NCBI GenBank assembly: GCA_034432755.1
Contig: DAOUBQ010000063.1
Span: 22,560-86,559, forward strand
DNA from: UBA5195 sp034432755
Lineage (GTDB): Bacteria > Chloroflexota > Anaerolineae > Anaerolineales > Villigracilaceae
Direction of reading: 5' to 3'
DNA: 64,000 nt
Shown here: piece after piece, positions 57,266-64,000 of the stretch
How positions within the stretch are numbered: the stretch's first letter is position 1
Layout of the letters: each line of letters begins with the position of its first letter
The notes under the pieces: model-generated
What the model was told of the DNA's origin: nothing
Seen by the model: the letters and a program-made list of their open reading frames with translations, nothing else
Database searches by the model: none
Made by a program: the position numbers and the translations under genes

Positions 57266-58645
57266 ATGACCCCCCACTATCCCCCCGAACCCTTCCGCAT
57301 CAAAACCGTCGAACCCATCCGCCTGCCCGCACCCGCCGAGCGCAAAGCCGCCATCCAGGCTGCGGGTTACAACGTCTTCGCGCTCAAGGCCGAGGACATT
57401 TTCATTGACCTGCTAACCGATTCTGGCACGGGCGCGATGAGCCAGAACCAGTGGGCAGCGATGATGCTCGGCGACGAATCCTACGCCGGGGCGCGCTCCT
57501 ACCATCGTCTCAAAGCGGCGGTGGATGACATTTTCGGATTCAAACACTTCTTCCCAACTCACCAGGGGCGCGCCGCCGAAAACATCCTGGCGGCTGCGCT
57601 CGTCCGGGCTGGGAACTTTGTCCCGTCAAACATGCACTTCGACACCACCGATGCCAACATCCGCGCCCGGGGCGGGCGCCCGGCCAACCTGGTGATTGAC
57701 GAAGCGGGCAACCCGCAGAGCCAGCACCCCTTCAAAGGCAATCTCGATATTGAAAAGCTGAAGGCCTTCATCGAAAAAACCGGCCCCGAACACATCCCCT
57801 TCGGCATGATTACCGTCACCAACAACGCCGGGGGTGGGCAGCCGGTTTCGATGGAAAACATCCGCGAAGTTTCGGAGACCTACCACGCTTACGGGATTCC
57901 CTTTTACATTGACGCGGCCCGCTACGCTGAGAACGCCTACTTCATCAAATTGCGCGAACCCGGCTACGAAGACAAAACCACCCTCGAAATCGCCCGTCAG
58001 ATGTTCTCCTTCGCCGATGGCTTCTGCATGAGCGCCAAAAAAGATGCCATCGTCAACATCGGCGGCCTGCTGGCGACCAACGACGACGCGGTGGCTGAGC
58101 GATTGCGCAACGAATTGATTTTGCGCGAAGGATTCGTTTCGTATGGCGGGCTGGCCGGGCGCGACCTGGATGCCATGGCAGTGGGCCTCTATGAGGGCCT
58201 GGACGAGAATTACCTGGCCTATCGCCTGAGCCAAACGGCCTACCTGGCAGCCCGTCTGAAAGAAATCGGCGTACCGATGATTGAACCACCCGGCGGACAC
58301 GCCATCTATCTCGATGCAGGCACCATTCTGCCGCACATCCCGCAGGGTGAGTTTCCCGGCCAATCGCTGACGGTGGAACTGTATCTCGAAGGCGGCATCC
58401 GCGCCTGCGAAATCGGGTCGGTCATGTTTGCCCACCCCGACCCCGAAACCGGCGCGATGGTTTACCCGCGCCTGGAACTCGTCCGCCTTGCCATCCCGCG
58501 CCGGGTTTATACCCAGAGCCATTTCGATTATCTCGTGCAGTGCATTGGCAAGATTGTCGAACGCGCCGATTTGCTGAAGGGGTACAAATTTAGCTACGCC
58601 CCCGAATTGCTGCGTCATTTTACAGCCCGGTTTGAACCGCTCTGA
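57266..58645 (+). CDS. tnaA: Tryptophanase
   Basis: A 459-residue PLP enzyme splitting tryptophan to indole, pyruvate and ammonia. PLP Lys in SAKKDAIVNIGG, PPEPFRIKTVEPI start, THQGRAAENI, VTNNAGGGQPVSMENI and SYGGLAGRDLDAMA. To tell it from tyrosine phenol-lyase: the phenol-binding Arg of that enzyme (M-E-R-G) is Ile here (ACEIGS), and the Thr in YFTTT is Asp (HFDTT). Both are tryptophanase states. RBS AAGGAG. No TnaC leader or tryptophan permease (tnaB) is adjacent. Confidence 0.88.
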   Translation: MTPHYPPEPFRIKTVEPIRLPAPAERKAAIQAAGYNVFALKAEDIFIDLLTDSGTGAMSQNQWAAMMLGDESYAGARSYHRLKAAVDDIFGFKHFFPTHQGRAAENILAAALVRAGNFVPSNMHFDTTDANIRARGGRPANLVIDEAGNPQSQHPFKGNLDIEKLKAFIEKTGPEHIPFGMITVTNNAGGGQPVSMENIREVSETYHAYGIPFYIDAARYAENAYFIKLREPGYEDKTTLEIARQMFSFADGFCMSAKKDAIVNIGGLLATNDDAVAERLRNELILREGFVSYGGLAGRDLDAMAVGLYEGLDENYLAYRLSQTAYLAARLKEIGVPMIEPPGGHAIYLDAGTILPHIPQGEFPGQSLTVELYLEGGIRACEIGSVMFAHPDPETGAMVYPRLELVRLAIPRRVYTQSHFDYLVQCIGKIVERADLLKGYKFSYAPELLRHFTARFEPL

Positions 58646-58649
58646 TTTC

Positions 58650-58692
58650 AAGAAGAGACAGTCATCTCCAACGATGACTGTCTCTTCTTTTA
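58650..58692. terminator. Bidirectional terminator between tnaA and gltX
   Basis: AAGAAGAGACAGTCATC, loop TCCAAC, GATGACTGTCTCTTCTT: a perfect 17-base-pair stem with a T-run. It overlaps the last codon of gltX. Confidence 0.88.
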
Positions 58693-60174
58693 CAGTGCTT
58701 CGAGCAGGGCAATCGCATTCTGCACGCGCTGCAAGATGGTCTCGCGCGGCAAGAGTTCCATGCTCTCAAAGAGCGGCGGGCTGACGGTTTGCCCCGTGAC
58801 TGCCACCCGCAGGATGCCAAAAACCTGGTTGGGGCTAAGGCCGAGTTGTTCCACCAGCGCGCGCAAGGGGGGTTCGGCGCTGGGGTGGGTAATTTCGGGC
58901 AGGGCGGCCAGGATGTCGTAGATCTTGCGGGCAATGGAGGCCGATTCAGCCGGGGTGAGGCCTTTGGCGGTCAATGCTTCGGGGGTAGGGGTCACGTCTT
59001 TTTTGAAAAACCATTCAGCAAATGGCAGGCAGTCATCCAGCGTGACCAATCGCTCCCGGATGAGCGGGACGATTTTGAGCAGGAGGGTCTCATCCACCGC
59101 ATAACCGGCTCTCTCGAAATAGGGCCTGATGCGCCCAGCCAGGTCTGCGGCGGTGAGCAGGCGGATGTGCGTGCCGTTGAAGTGGTCGAGTTTGCTGAAG
59201 TTGATGGCAGCCGGGGCTGGGTTAAGGTTTTTCAGGTCGAAGCGCGCAATCATCTGGTCGAGGGTCATCACGTCGTCTTCGTTGACGCCCCAGCCCATCA
59301 GCGCAATCCAGTTCAGCACGCCTTCGGGAGTGTAGCCGAGGTCTTTCATGTCGCCCAGGAAAATGGAATAGCCGTCTTTGAGCGCTTGGGCAGAATCGCG
59401 CTTGGAGAGTTTGCCTTTGCCGGATGGTTTCAAGAAGACCGAGAGATGCACAAACTGCGGCTCATCCCAGCCAAAAGCGCGAATGACGTGCGCATGGAGC
59501 GGCATGGAGGGCAGCCACTCGGAGCCGCGAATGACGTGGGTGATGCCCATCAGGTGGTCATCGACCATGGCCGCCAGGTGGTAGGTGGGCAGGCCGTCTG
59601 ATTTGAGCAGGACGGAGTCGTCTAGGGCGGCGTTGTCGGTGGTGATGGGGCCGCGCAGCAGGTCGGTGGCCGTGATGCTGCCTTCTTTGGGCATTTTGAA
59701 GCGGATGACGAATTTTTCGCCCGACTGGGCGCGGCGGCGGGCTTCGGCGGGGTCGAGGCTGCGACAGTGACCGTCGTAGCGTGGATTCTGCTTATTTGCC
59801 ATCTGTTCCTGGCGCACTTGGGCCAAGCGTTCAGGGGTGCAGAAGCATGGGAAGGCGTGACCGGAATTGACCAGTTTCCAGGCGTATTCATGGTAAATGG
59901 CGCGGCGTTCGGTCTGCCGGTAAGGTGCATTCGGACCGCCGATGTCGGGGCCTTCGTCGTAATCCAACCCCAGCCAGCGCAGGCCGTCAATGAGCTCGCG
60001 CTCGGCGTTGGGGTCGTAGCGCTTCTGGTCGGTGTCTTCAATGCGCAAGATGAACGTCCCGCCGGTGCGGCGTGCCAGCAAGAAGGGATATAACGCGGAA
60101 CGGGCATTGCCAATATGCATACGCCCGGTGGGGGAGGGCGCAAAACGCACCCGAACGGGGGTTGATGAATCCAA
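58690..60174 (-). CDS. gltX: Glutamyl-tRNA synthetase
   Basis: A 494-residue class I synthetase: APSPTGRMHIGNAR (HIGH motif), ALYPFLLARRTGGTFILRIEDTD, and KLSKRD (KMSKS motif); anticodon-binding domain at the C-terminus. It starts with a TTG at 60174, supported by GGAGGA eight bases upstream (TTCCTCC on the plus strand) and by the position of the conserved VRVRFAPSPTG. The ORF has an upstream in-frame ATG 37 codons earlier, but those codons lie in the rodA intergenic region and are not conserved. Confidence 0.93.
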   Translation of the reverse strand: MDSSTPVRVRFAPSPTGRMHIGNARSALYPFLLARRTGGTFILRIEDTDQKRYDPNAERELIDGLRWLGLDYDEGPDIGGPNAPYRQTERRAIYHEYAWKLVNSGHAFPCFCTPERLAQVRQEQMANKQNPRYDGHCRSLDPAEARRRAQSGEKFVIRFKMPKEGSITATDLLRGPITTDNAALDDSVLLKSDGLPTYHLAAMVDDHLMGITHVIRGSEWLPSMPLHAHVIRAFGWDEPQFVHLSVFLKPSGKGKLSKRDSAQALKDGYSIFLGDMKDLGYTPEGVLNWIALMGWGVNEDDVMTLDQMIARFDLKNLNPAPAAINFSKLDHFNGTHIRLLTAADLAGRIRPYFERAGYAVDETLLLKIVPLIRERLVTLDDCLPFAEWFFKKDVTPTPEALTAKGLTPAESASIARKIYDILAALPEITHPSAEPPLRALVEQLGLSPNQVFGILRVAVTGQTVSPPLFESMELLPRETILQRVQNAIALLEAL

Positions 60175-60229
60175 GAGTTCCTCCAAAAAATTTGAGTGAA
60201 AGAAGCCTTCTCTCTTCTGCGCTCTAAAG

Positions 60230-61354
60230 TTAGAGTTCGAGTGCCTTATGACGCATGGCAACGCTCTGCACCAGGCCAATGGCAATCATGTTTGCCAGCA
60301 GTGAACTGCCGCCATAACTGACGAAGGGCAGGGTAAGTCCAGTGGCAGGCATGACGTTGAGATTGACGCCGATGTTGACCAGCGCTTGAAAGGCAATCAG
60401 CGTGGCCACGCCGTAAGAAATCAGTGAACCGTAAGGGTCGCGCGCCACCCGTGCGACATACAGGCAGCGCCAGACGACAAAGACAACCAACACGATGATG
60501 AGCAACGCGCCGAGGAATCCCAGTTCGTGCGAGATGGTCGAAAAAATGAAGTCGGACCAGCGCACTTTCAGGAAGCGCAACTGGACCTGCGTGCCGTGTC
60601 CGTATCCCTGCCCAAACAGGCCGCCCGAACCGATGGAAATGAGCGCCTGTTGGATGTTATACAGGTCGCCATAGGTGGCGTTCGGGTCGGGCGCGATGAA
60701 GTTGATGATGCGCCGCAACTGGTATTCCTGGATGACGCCCACCTCGACCAGCACCGGGAACGAGATGACGACTGCCAGCAGCCCGGCCAAGCCATAGCCA
60801 ACCACCATTTTAATTGGCAGCCCGGCTATCCACAACAGAACACCCCACAGAACGAACAACACGATGGAGGTGCTTAAGTTGGGCTGGGCCAACACCCAAC
60901 CAGTGATGCCCATCATCAGGAAGAAACTGCGAAAGGTCCAGCGCGGCTCGTGCATCTGGTGCAAGTGGACGGCAAAGTAGTTAGACATGACCAGAATCAT
61001 CACGATTTTGGCGATTTCGGACGGCTGGATGAGAATCACGCCGGTATCGAACCAGCGCGCCGAACCATAAAGGGCCTGCCCGGCGATATTGAGCGTGCCT
61101 AAAACGACGACCGTTCCGATGTACATCGTCTGGCTGATGGATGCCCACATGCGATAATCAATGGATGCAGTCAACAACATGACTACGAACCCGGCCACCG
61201 CGAAAATTATCTGGCGATTGACCAGGTTCGTAGTAGTGGTCAGTTCGATGTTCCCGGCCACGGCGGAGCGAATCATGGTAACGCCTAAAATGACCAGGAT
61301 GGTTACTGCCCCAAACAGCCAGAAATCAAAATATCGCCAGAAACCTCCACGCAT
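60230..61354 (-). CDS. rodA: Rod-shape determining SEDS protein RodA
   Basis: A 374-residue SEDS family peptidoglycan glycosyltransferase with about ten transmembrane helices: QPSEIAKIVMIL, NLSTSIVLFVLWG, YNIQQALISIGSGGLFGQGYG, FIFSTISHELGFLGALLII and TGLTLPFVSYGGSS. RodA rather than FtsW is favoured by the LIQPSEIAK and GVNLNVMPATGLTLPF context and by sitting right after minE. mreBCD and pbp2 are not in the window. Confidence 0.88.
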   Translation of the reverse strand: MRGGFWRYFDFWLFGAVTILVILGVTMIRSAVAGNIELTTTTNLVNRQIIFAVAGFVVMLLTASIDYRMWASISQTMYIGTVVVLGTLNIAGQALYGSARWFDTGVILIQPSEIAKIVMILVMSNYFAVHLHQMHEPRWTFRSFFLMMGITGWVLAQPNLSTSIVLFVLWGVLLWIAGLPIKMVVGYGLAGLLAVVISFPVLVEVGVIQEYQLRRIINFIAPDPNATYGDLYNIQQALISIGSGGLFGQGYGHGTQVQLRFLKVRWSDFIFSTISHELGFLGALLIIVLVVFVVWRCLYVARVARDPYGSLISYGVATLIAFQALVNIGVNLNVMPATGLTLPFVSYGGSSLLANMIAIGLVQSVAMRHKALEL

Positions 61355-61383
61355 ACAGTTTTAGATTGATGATTTTAGATTGG

Positions 61384-61644
61384 TTAGTTGGCGCGGCGGC
61401 GGCCGGTAACGCGCAGGGGAATATCGGCCACCAGGCGCTGTTGGCGGCCTTCGTGAGCCACGTCAATGCGCACGCTGGCCGGGTCAATTTCGACGTAGCG
61501 CGAGATGACGGCAATCAGGTCGTCTTTCATGGCATCCAGCGCGGCCGGGCTCAAGTCGGTGCGGTCGTGAATGAGAACCAGTTGCAGGCGTTCTTTGGCG
61601 CTGCGGGCGCTCTTTTTTCCAGTCAGTCGCTCAAAGAAGTTCAT
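61384..61644 (-). CDS. minE: Cell division topological factor MinE
   Basis: An 86-residue MinE: NFFERLTGKKSARSAKERLQLVLIHDR (N-terminal MinD-binding helix), then the C-terminal topological domain LKDDLIAV-like (MKDDLIAVISRYVEIDP). It oscillates with MinD to keep the division site central. It lies 1 base after the minD stop and 29 bases before rodA. Confidence 0.95.
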   Translation of the reverse strand: MNFFERLTGKKSARSAKERLQLVLIHDRTDLSPAALDAMKDDLIAVISRYVEIDPASVRIDVAHEGRQQRLVADIPLRVTGRRRAN

Positions 61645-61645
61645 T

Positions 61646-62440
61646 TCACTTCCTCCCCGCCAGTTTGGTCAGCCGGTCCCACAGGCTGCTCGATTCCAGG
61701 TCAATGAATGGGACTTGCTCGCCATTCAGGCGGCGGGCGATGTTGCGGAAAGCCTGCCCGGCCTTCGATTTTCCGTCCATCGAAAGCGGCGTGCCGCGAT
61801 TAGAAGCTACGATGACGTTTTCGTCTTCTGGCACAATACCGATGACGTCAATCCGCAGCAGGTCATACACGTCGTCCACCGAGAGCATATCGCCGCGCCG
61901 CACCATGCTGGGGTTCAAGCGGTTGATAATCAGCGAGGGGGCCGGTTTTTCTTCGGCTTCGAGCAGCCCAATCACCCGGTCTGCATCGCGCACCGCCGAC
62001 ATCTCCGGGTTGGTGACAATCAGCACTTTATCAGCGGGGGCTACTGCGTTGCGGAATCCGCGCTCGATACCCGCCGGAGAATCTATCAGAATCCAATCCA
62101 CTTCAGCGCGCAGTTCATCGCACAGGCGTACCATGTCGCTGGGCGAGACGGCGTTCTTATCGCGGGTCTGCGCCGCCGGAATGAGGAAGAGTTCTGGCAG
62201 GCGTTTGTCGCGTATCATCGCTTGTCGGGTGCGGCAGCGGCCCTCCACAATATCCACAATATCGTAGACAATGCGGTTTTCCAATCCCATAATGACATCC
62301 AGGTTGCGTAAGCCAATATCGCCATCAATGCAAACGACTTTTTTGCCGTCTGCTGCCAACGCAACGGCGATATTGGCAACGGCGGTGGTTTTTCCCACCC
62401 CGCCTTTGCCGGAGGTCATGGTAATCACAGTTCCTGTCAT
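61646..62440 (-). CDS. minD: Septum site-determining ATPase MinD
   Basis: A 264-residue deviant-Walker ATPase: TSGKGGVGKTTAVANIAVAL, CIDGDIGLRNLDVIMGLENR, LIDSPAGIERGF and PLSMDGKSKAGQAF. The C-terminus ends SLWDRLTKLAGRK, an amphipathic membrane-targeting helix. It recruits MinC and is displaced by MinE. It is the middle gene of minC-minD-minE. Confidence 0.96.
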   Translation of the reverse strand: MTGTVITMTSGKGGVGKTTAVANIAVALAADGKKVVCIDGDIGLRNLDVIMGLENRIVYDIVDIVEGRCRTRQAMIRDKRLPELFLIPAAQTRDKNAVSPSDMVRLCDELRAEVDWILIDSPAGIERGFRNAVAPADKVLIVTNPEMSAVRDADRVIGLLEAEEKPAPSLIINRLNPSMVRRGDMLSVDDVYDLLRIDVIGIVPEDENVIVASNRGTPLSMDGKSKAGQAFRNIARRLNGEQVPFIDLESSSLWDRLTKLAGRK

Positions 62441-62450
62441 GCTTGCTCCA

Positions 62451-63149
62451 TCAACCGGGTGTCCAGGGTTCGGCCTGCAAACGACCGTCTTTCAAACGCA
62501 CTACTTCAGGCTGGGGTTTTCCGTGCCGTTTGGGGGCAATGGCGATTTCATCAGCCACGCGCAATTGGGTTGGGGCCAGGTCGAGCGCGCAAACGACGGA
62601 ACCTTTATTCCCTTGCGCCCCAGCATGGACGAATCCACGCAGGCGACCCCACACAAGCACACTTCCCCCGGCAATGATTTCCGCGCCGGGGTTGACATCG
62701 CCAAAAACGACTACATGCCCGGCAAACTCAATGCGCGTGCCAGAACGAAGTGTTTTGTTAACCCACAAGGCCGTCTCATCATCAATGCCTTTGGCAACCG
62801 GGAAGGAACCTGCCGCCGGGCGGGCCTGCTCACGCTGGGGGGTCGGCTTGAACAGGCGCGTTGCCAAACCCAACAATTGGGCGGTATTTTCTGTCACCGG
62901 CGAGGTGCTGACCACCGCCCAGAGCGTCATGCCGCGCTCCGAAAGTTGGTCGCGCAGCGCGGTCAGTTCCGACGATTTCAGGACTTGCGCGCCCACATCC
63001 AACGCCAGCCGCGCGCCGCGAAAGAAATCGGGCTGGGCCTCAATGCGCTCCAACAGGGCGCGCTGTACCACCGGCCAGCTCGCGTCGCCAAGCGAGACGA
63101 GCAGTCCATCGCGAATACCCTTAATCTGGATAAGAGAAGATTCGGCCAT
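62451..63149 (-). CDS. minC: Septum site-determining protein MinC
   Basis: A 232-residue FtsZ assembly inhibitor. N-terminal domain (1-95; ESSLIQIKGIRDGLLVSL, SELTALRDQLSERGMTLWAVVS), a linker, and the beta-helical C-terminal domain with TRIEFAGHVVVFGDVNPGAEIIAGGSVLVWGRLRG. The ATG at 63149 (MAESS) is chosen from homology; ATG 63167 and TTG 63176 are in frame and cannot be excluded, as none has a strong RBS. An extended -10 promoter lies about 45 bases upstream. Confidence 0.93.
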   Translation of the reverse strand: MAESSLIQIKGIRDGLLVSLGDASWPVVQRALLERIEAQPDFFRGARLALDVGAQVLKSSELTALRDQLSERGMTLWAVVSTSPVTENTAQLLGLATRLFKPTPQREQARPAAGSFPVAKGIDDETALWVNKTLRSGTRIEFAGHVVVFGDVNPGAEIIAGGSVLVWGRLRGFVHAGAQGNKGSVVCALDLAPTQLRVADEIAIAPKRHGKPQPEVVRLKDGRLQAEPWTPG

Positions 63150-63196
63150 GCGTTTCGGTTGTATCATAAAGACCAAGTTAACGCCATAATGGATTG

Positions 63197-63205
63197 ATTA
63201 TAGCA
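63197..63205 (-). promoter_or_regulatory. Extended -10 promoter of the min operon
   Basis: On the minus strand TGCTATAAT, identical to the element before the acyl-CoA mutase gene, lies between the terminator of the upstream hydrolase gene and minC. Confidence 0.65.
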
Positions 63206-63212
63206 TGGCAGG

Positions 63213-63239
63213 GTGGCGCAAAATAATATTTTGCGCCAC
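63213..63239 (-). terminator. Terminator of the YiiX-like gene
   Basis: GTGGCGCAAAATA (63213-63225), one central base, TATTTTGCGCCAC (63227-63239): a perfect 13+13 palindrome right at the gene's stop, isolating it from minC. Confidence 0.65.
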
Positions 63240-63240
63240 G

Positions 63241-63855
63241 TTATTTGTCTGGGGCAAGGCGGGGAAAGGGGTGCGTGCCAGGAACAATGGCTTTGTCTCG
63301 AACATGGGGGCAGCCGTCCCAGATTTCTTGGGGATAGATAATCTGGTTGGTGCCGGGCAGTTGTTCCATGAACATACCGGTATTCAGGTCAATGCCGAAG
63401 GGCAGGTAGGCTTTGTAAACCAGTTGGCTGCAATAGAAGGCGTGTTCGGTGTCGGGGTCGAGAAAGTTCAGGTTATAGGGTTTGCCCAATTGCGCCAGGC
63501 AATAAGCTGCCACGCCCTGGCGGATGGCGACTTCCTCATCACGACTCAGGCCGATGCCTTGCAAGGGATAGGCAACCCCATAGAATGTATCCACCAGCAA
63601 CCCACGTTCGGGCATGGTGTGTTCGGCATTCCAGTGACCATCCCGAACTTCAAACGTGACAACGCCCAGCGCGCCCGCCTCCACGCAGCGTCCTTCATGG
63701 CCAATATAAAGAGCGACATGGTCAACATCGCCAGGAACAAGCATCCCTATCAGCCGCCAAAATTCACCGGGCAGGATGTCGGGTTTGCCGTTCATGGTGC
63801 AAATAATATCGCCTGTTTGGAGTGGAATACCGTTAATTTCGTAAGAGTGAATCAT
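63241..63855 (-). CDS. YiiX/YebB-like NlpC/P60 superfamily hydrolase
   Basis: A 204-residue permuted papain-like hydrolase: GDIICTMNGK, VDHVALYIGHEGRCVEAGALGV with the catalytic His first, and AFYCSQLVYKAY with the catalytic Cys. These proteins cleave amide bonds in peptidoglycan peptides or lipids. There is no signal peptide, so a cytoplasmic or membrane-peripheral action is likely. The start at 63855 (MIHSYEINGIPLQTGDI) fits a TATAAT at 63880-63875 on the minus strand, about 20 bases upstream. Confidence 0.75.
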   Translation of the reverse strand: MIHSYEINGIPLQTGDIICTMNGKPDILPGEFWRLIGMLVPGDVDHVALYIGHEGRCVEAGALGVVTFEVRDGHWNAEHTMPERGLLVDTFYGVAYPLQGIGLSRDEEVAIRQGVAAYCLAQLGKPYNLNFLDPDTEHAFYCSQLVYKAYLPFGIDLNTGMFMEQLPGTNQIIYPQEIWDGCPHVRDKAIVPGTHPFPRLAPDK

Positions 63856-64000
63856 AGCACACGCTCTATGACCCATTATACGCGATGCGCAGCGAACAGA
63901 ATTAGGACGCAGCGATTCCAAATCTGAAATCGCCAATTTGTGTAACAGGATAGAAGGATAAAAGGGTGTTTTTGTGTGGCTTATCTTGAAATTCCAGCCA

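Noticed and set aside
57266..58645. Tyrosine phenol-lyase instead of tryptophanase
   Set aside because: The phenol-binding Arg and the TTT motif of that enzyme are replaced by Ile (EIG) and Asp-Thr-Thr, the tryptophanase states.
1..64000. tRNA, rRNA or CRISPR arrays
   Set aside because: I looked for T-loop-like GTTCGA tracts with cloverleaf arms and for regularly spaced repeats and found none.

Overview
The window is a gene-dense stretch with moderately high GC, apparently from a bacterial chromosome, most likely a Chloroflexota (Anaerolineae-like) organism. That assignment is inference from gene content: a multidomain cd1 nitrite reductase, an F420-type luciferase-like oxidoreductase, a VorB-type 2-oxoacid:ferredoxin oxidoreductase, a ParB-like/universal-stress fusion, a YacL-type PIN/TRAM membrane protein, a MinCDE-RodA cluster and very large PAS/GAF kinases. 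I see no rRNA, tRNA, CRISPR array, integrase or intact transposase.

Layout. 1-5050: end of an rRNA-type methyltransferase, a double-SIS sugar-phosphate enzyme, a Crp/Fnr regulator, and a DUF1858-nirS pair. NirS carries an N-terminal cupredoxin-like domain that has lost its Cys ligand, two cytochrome c domains and the d1 propeller. 5045-7951: a LacI-type regulator, a GH4 glycosidase and a decayed chbG. 8079-11537: an orphan Flp pilin, a Nudix hydrolase, miaB and obg. 11640-13570: a candidate small RNA, a PadR regulator, a polyferredoxin and a broken flavodoxin. 13599-20372: a giant hybrid-sensing histidine kinase, bioY, a cyclic-2,3-diphosphoglycerate-synthetase-like GTPase with a long structured leader, a PPK2 remnant and a lone receiver protein. 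20512-25403: envelope and stress genes (Thr/Pro-rich anchored protein, WD40 protein, thioredoxin-DUF2892 fusion, DUF2892 protein, ParB-Usp fusion).

25404-31233: an orphan PhnD-like lipoprotein diverges from an rpoN-sensor kinase-sigma-54 activator operon. The operon is headed by a textbook -24/-12 promoter, its RpoN carries an extra four-Cys zinc-ribbon-like insertion, and its activator lacks a DNA-binding domain. I consider this self-contained sigma-54 module the most interesting part of the window.

31319-41723: homoserine dehydrogenase, a SCO1664/DUF3090 pair, a GAF-GGDEF protein, an acyl-CoA mutase large subunit with the Phe89/Gln207 pair typical of isobutyryl-CoA mutase, a coupled F420-type oxidoreductase and a vorDBAC-type operon. 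Vor makes isobutyryl-CoA from valine-derived 2-oxoisovalerate, which the mutase could isomerise to butyryl-CoA. With gdhA and tnaA further on, this suggests amino-acid catabolism. 41961-49413: sulfatase, methyltransferase, TGS-type nucleoside kinase, an orphan oligopeptide-ABC ATPase abutting a beheaded MFS transporter (likely a rearrangement junction), a PanE-like reductase and an epimerase. 49578-64000: PIN/TRAM protein, cysS, a YhhN-PIG-L pair, gdhA, a stand-alone AICAR transformylase with purN, tnaA, gltX, rodA, minCDE and a YiiX-type hydrolase.

Four genes are visibly broken (chbG, flavodoxin, PPK2, MFS), so this is a region with ongoing gene loss. Many gene pairs are separated by strong, often bidirectional, hairpin terminators, several of which share one palindrome family.
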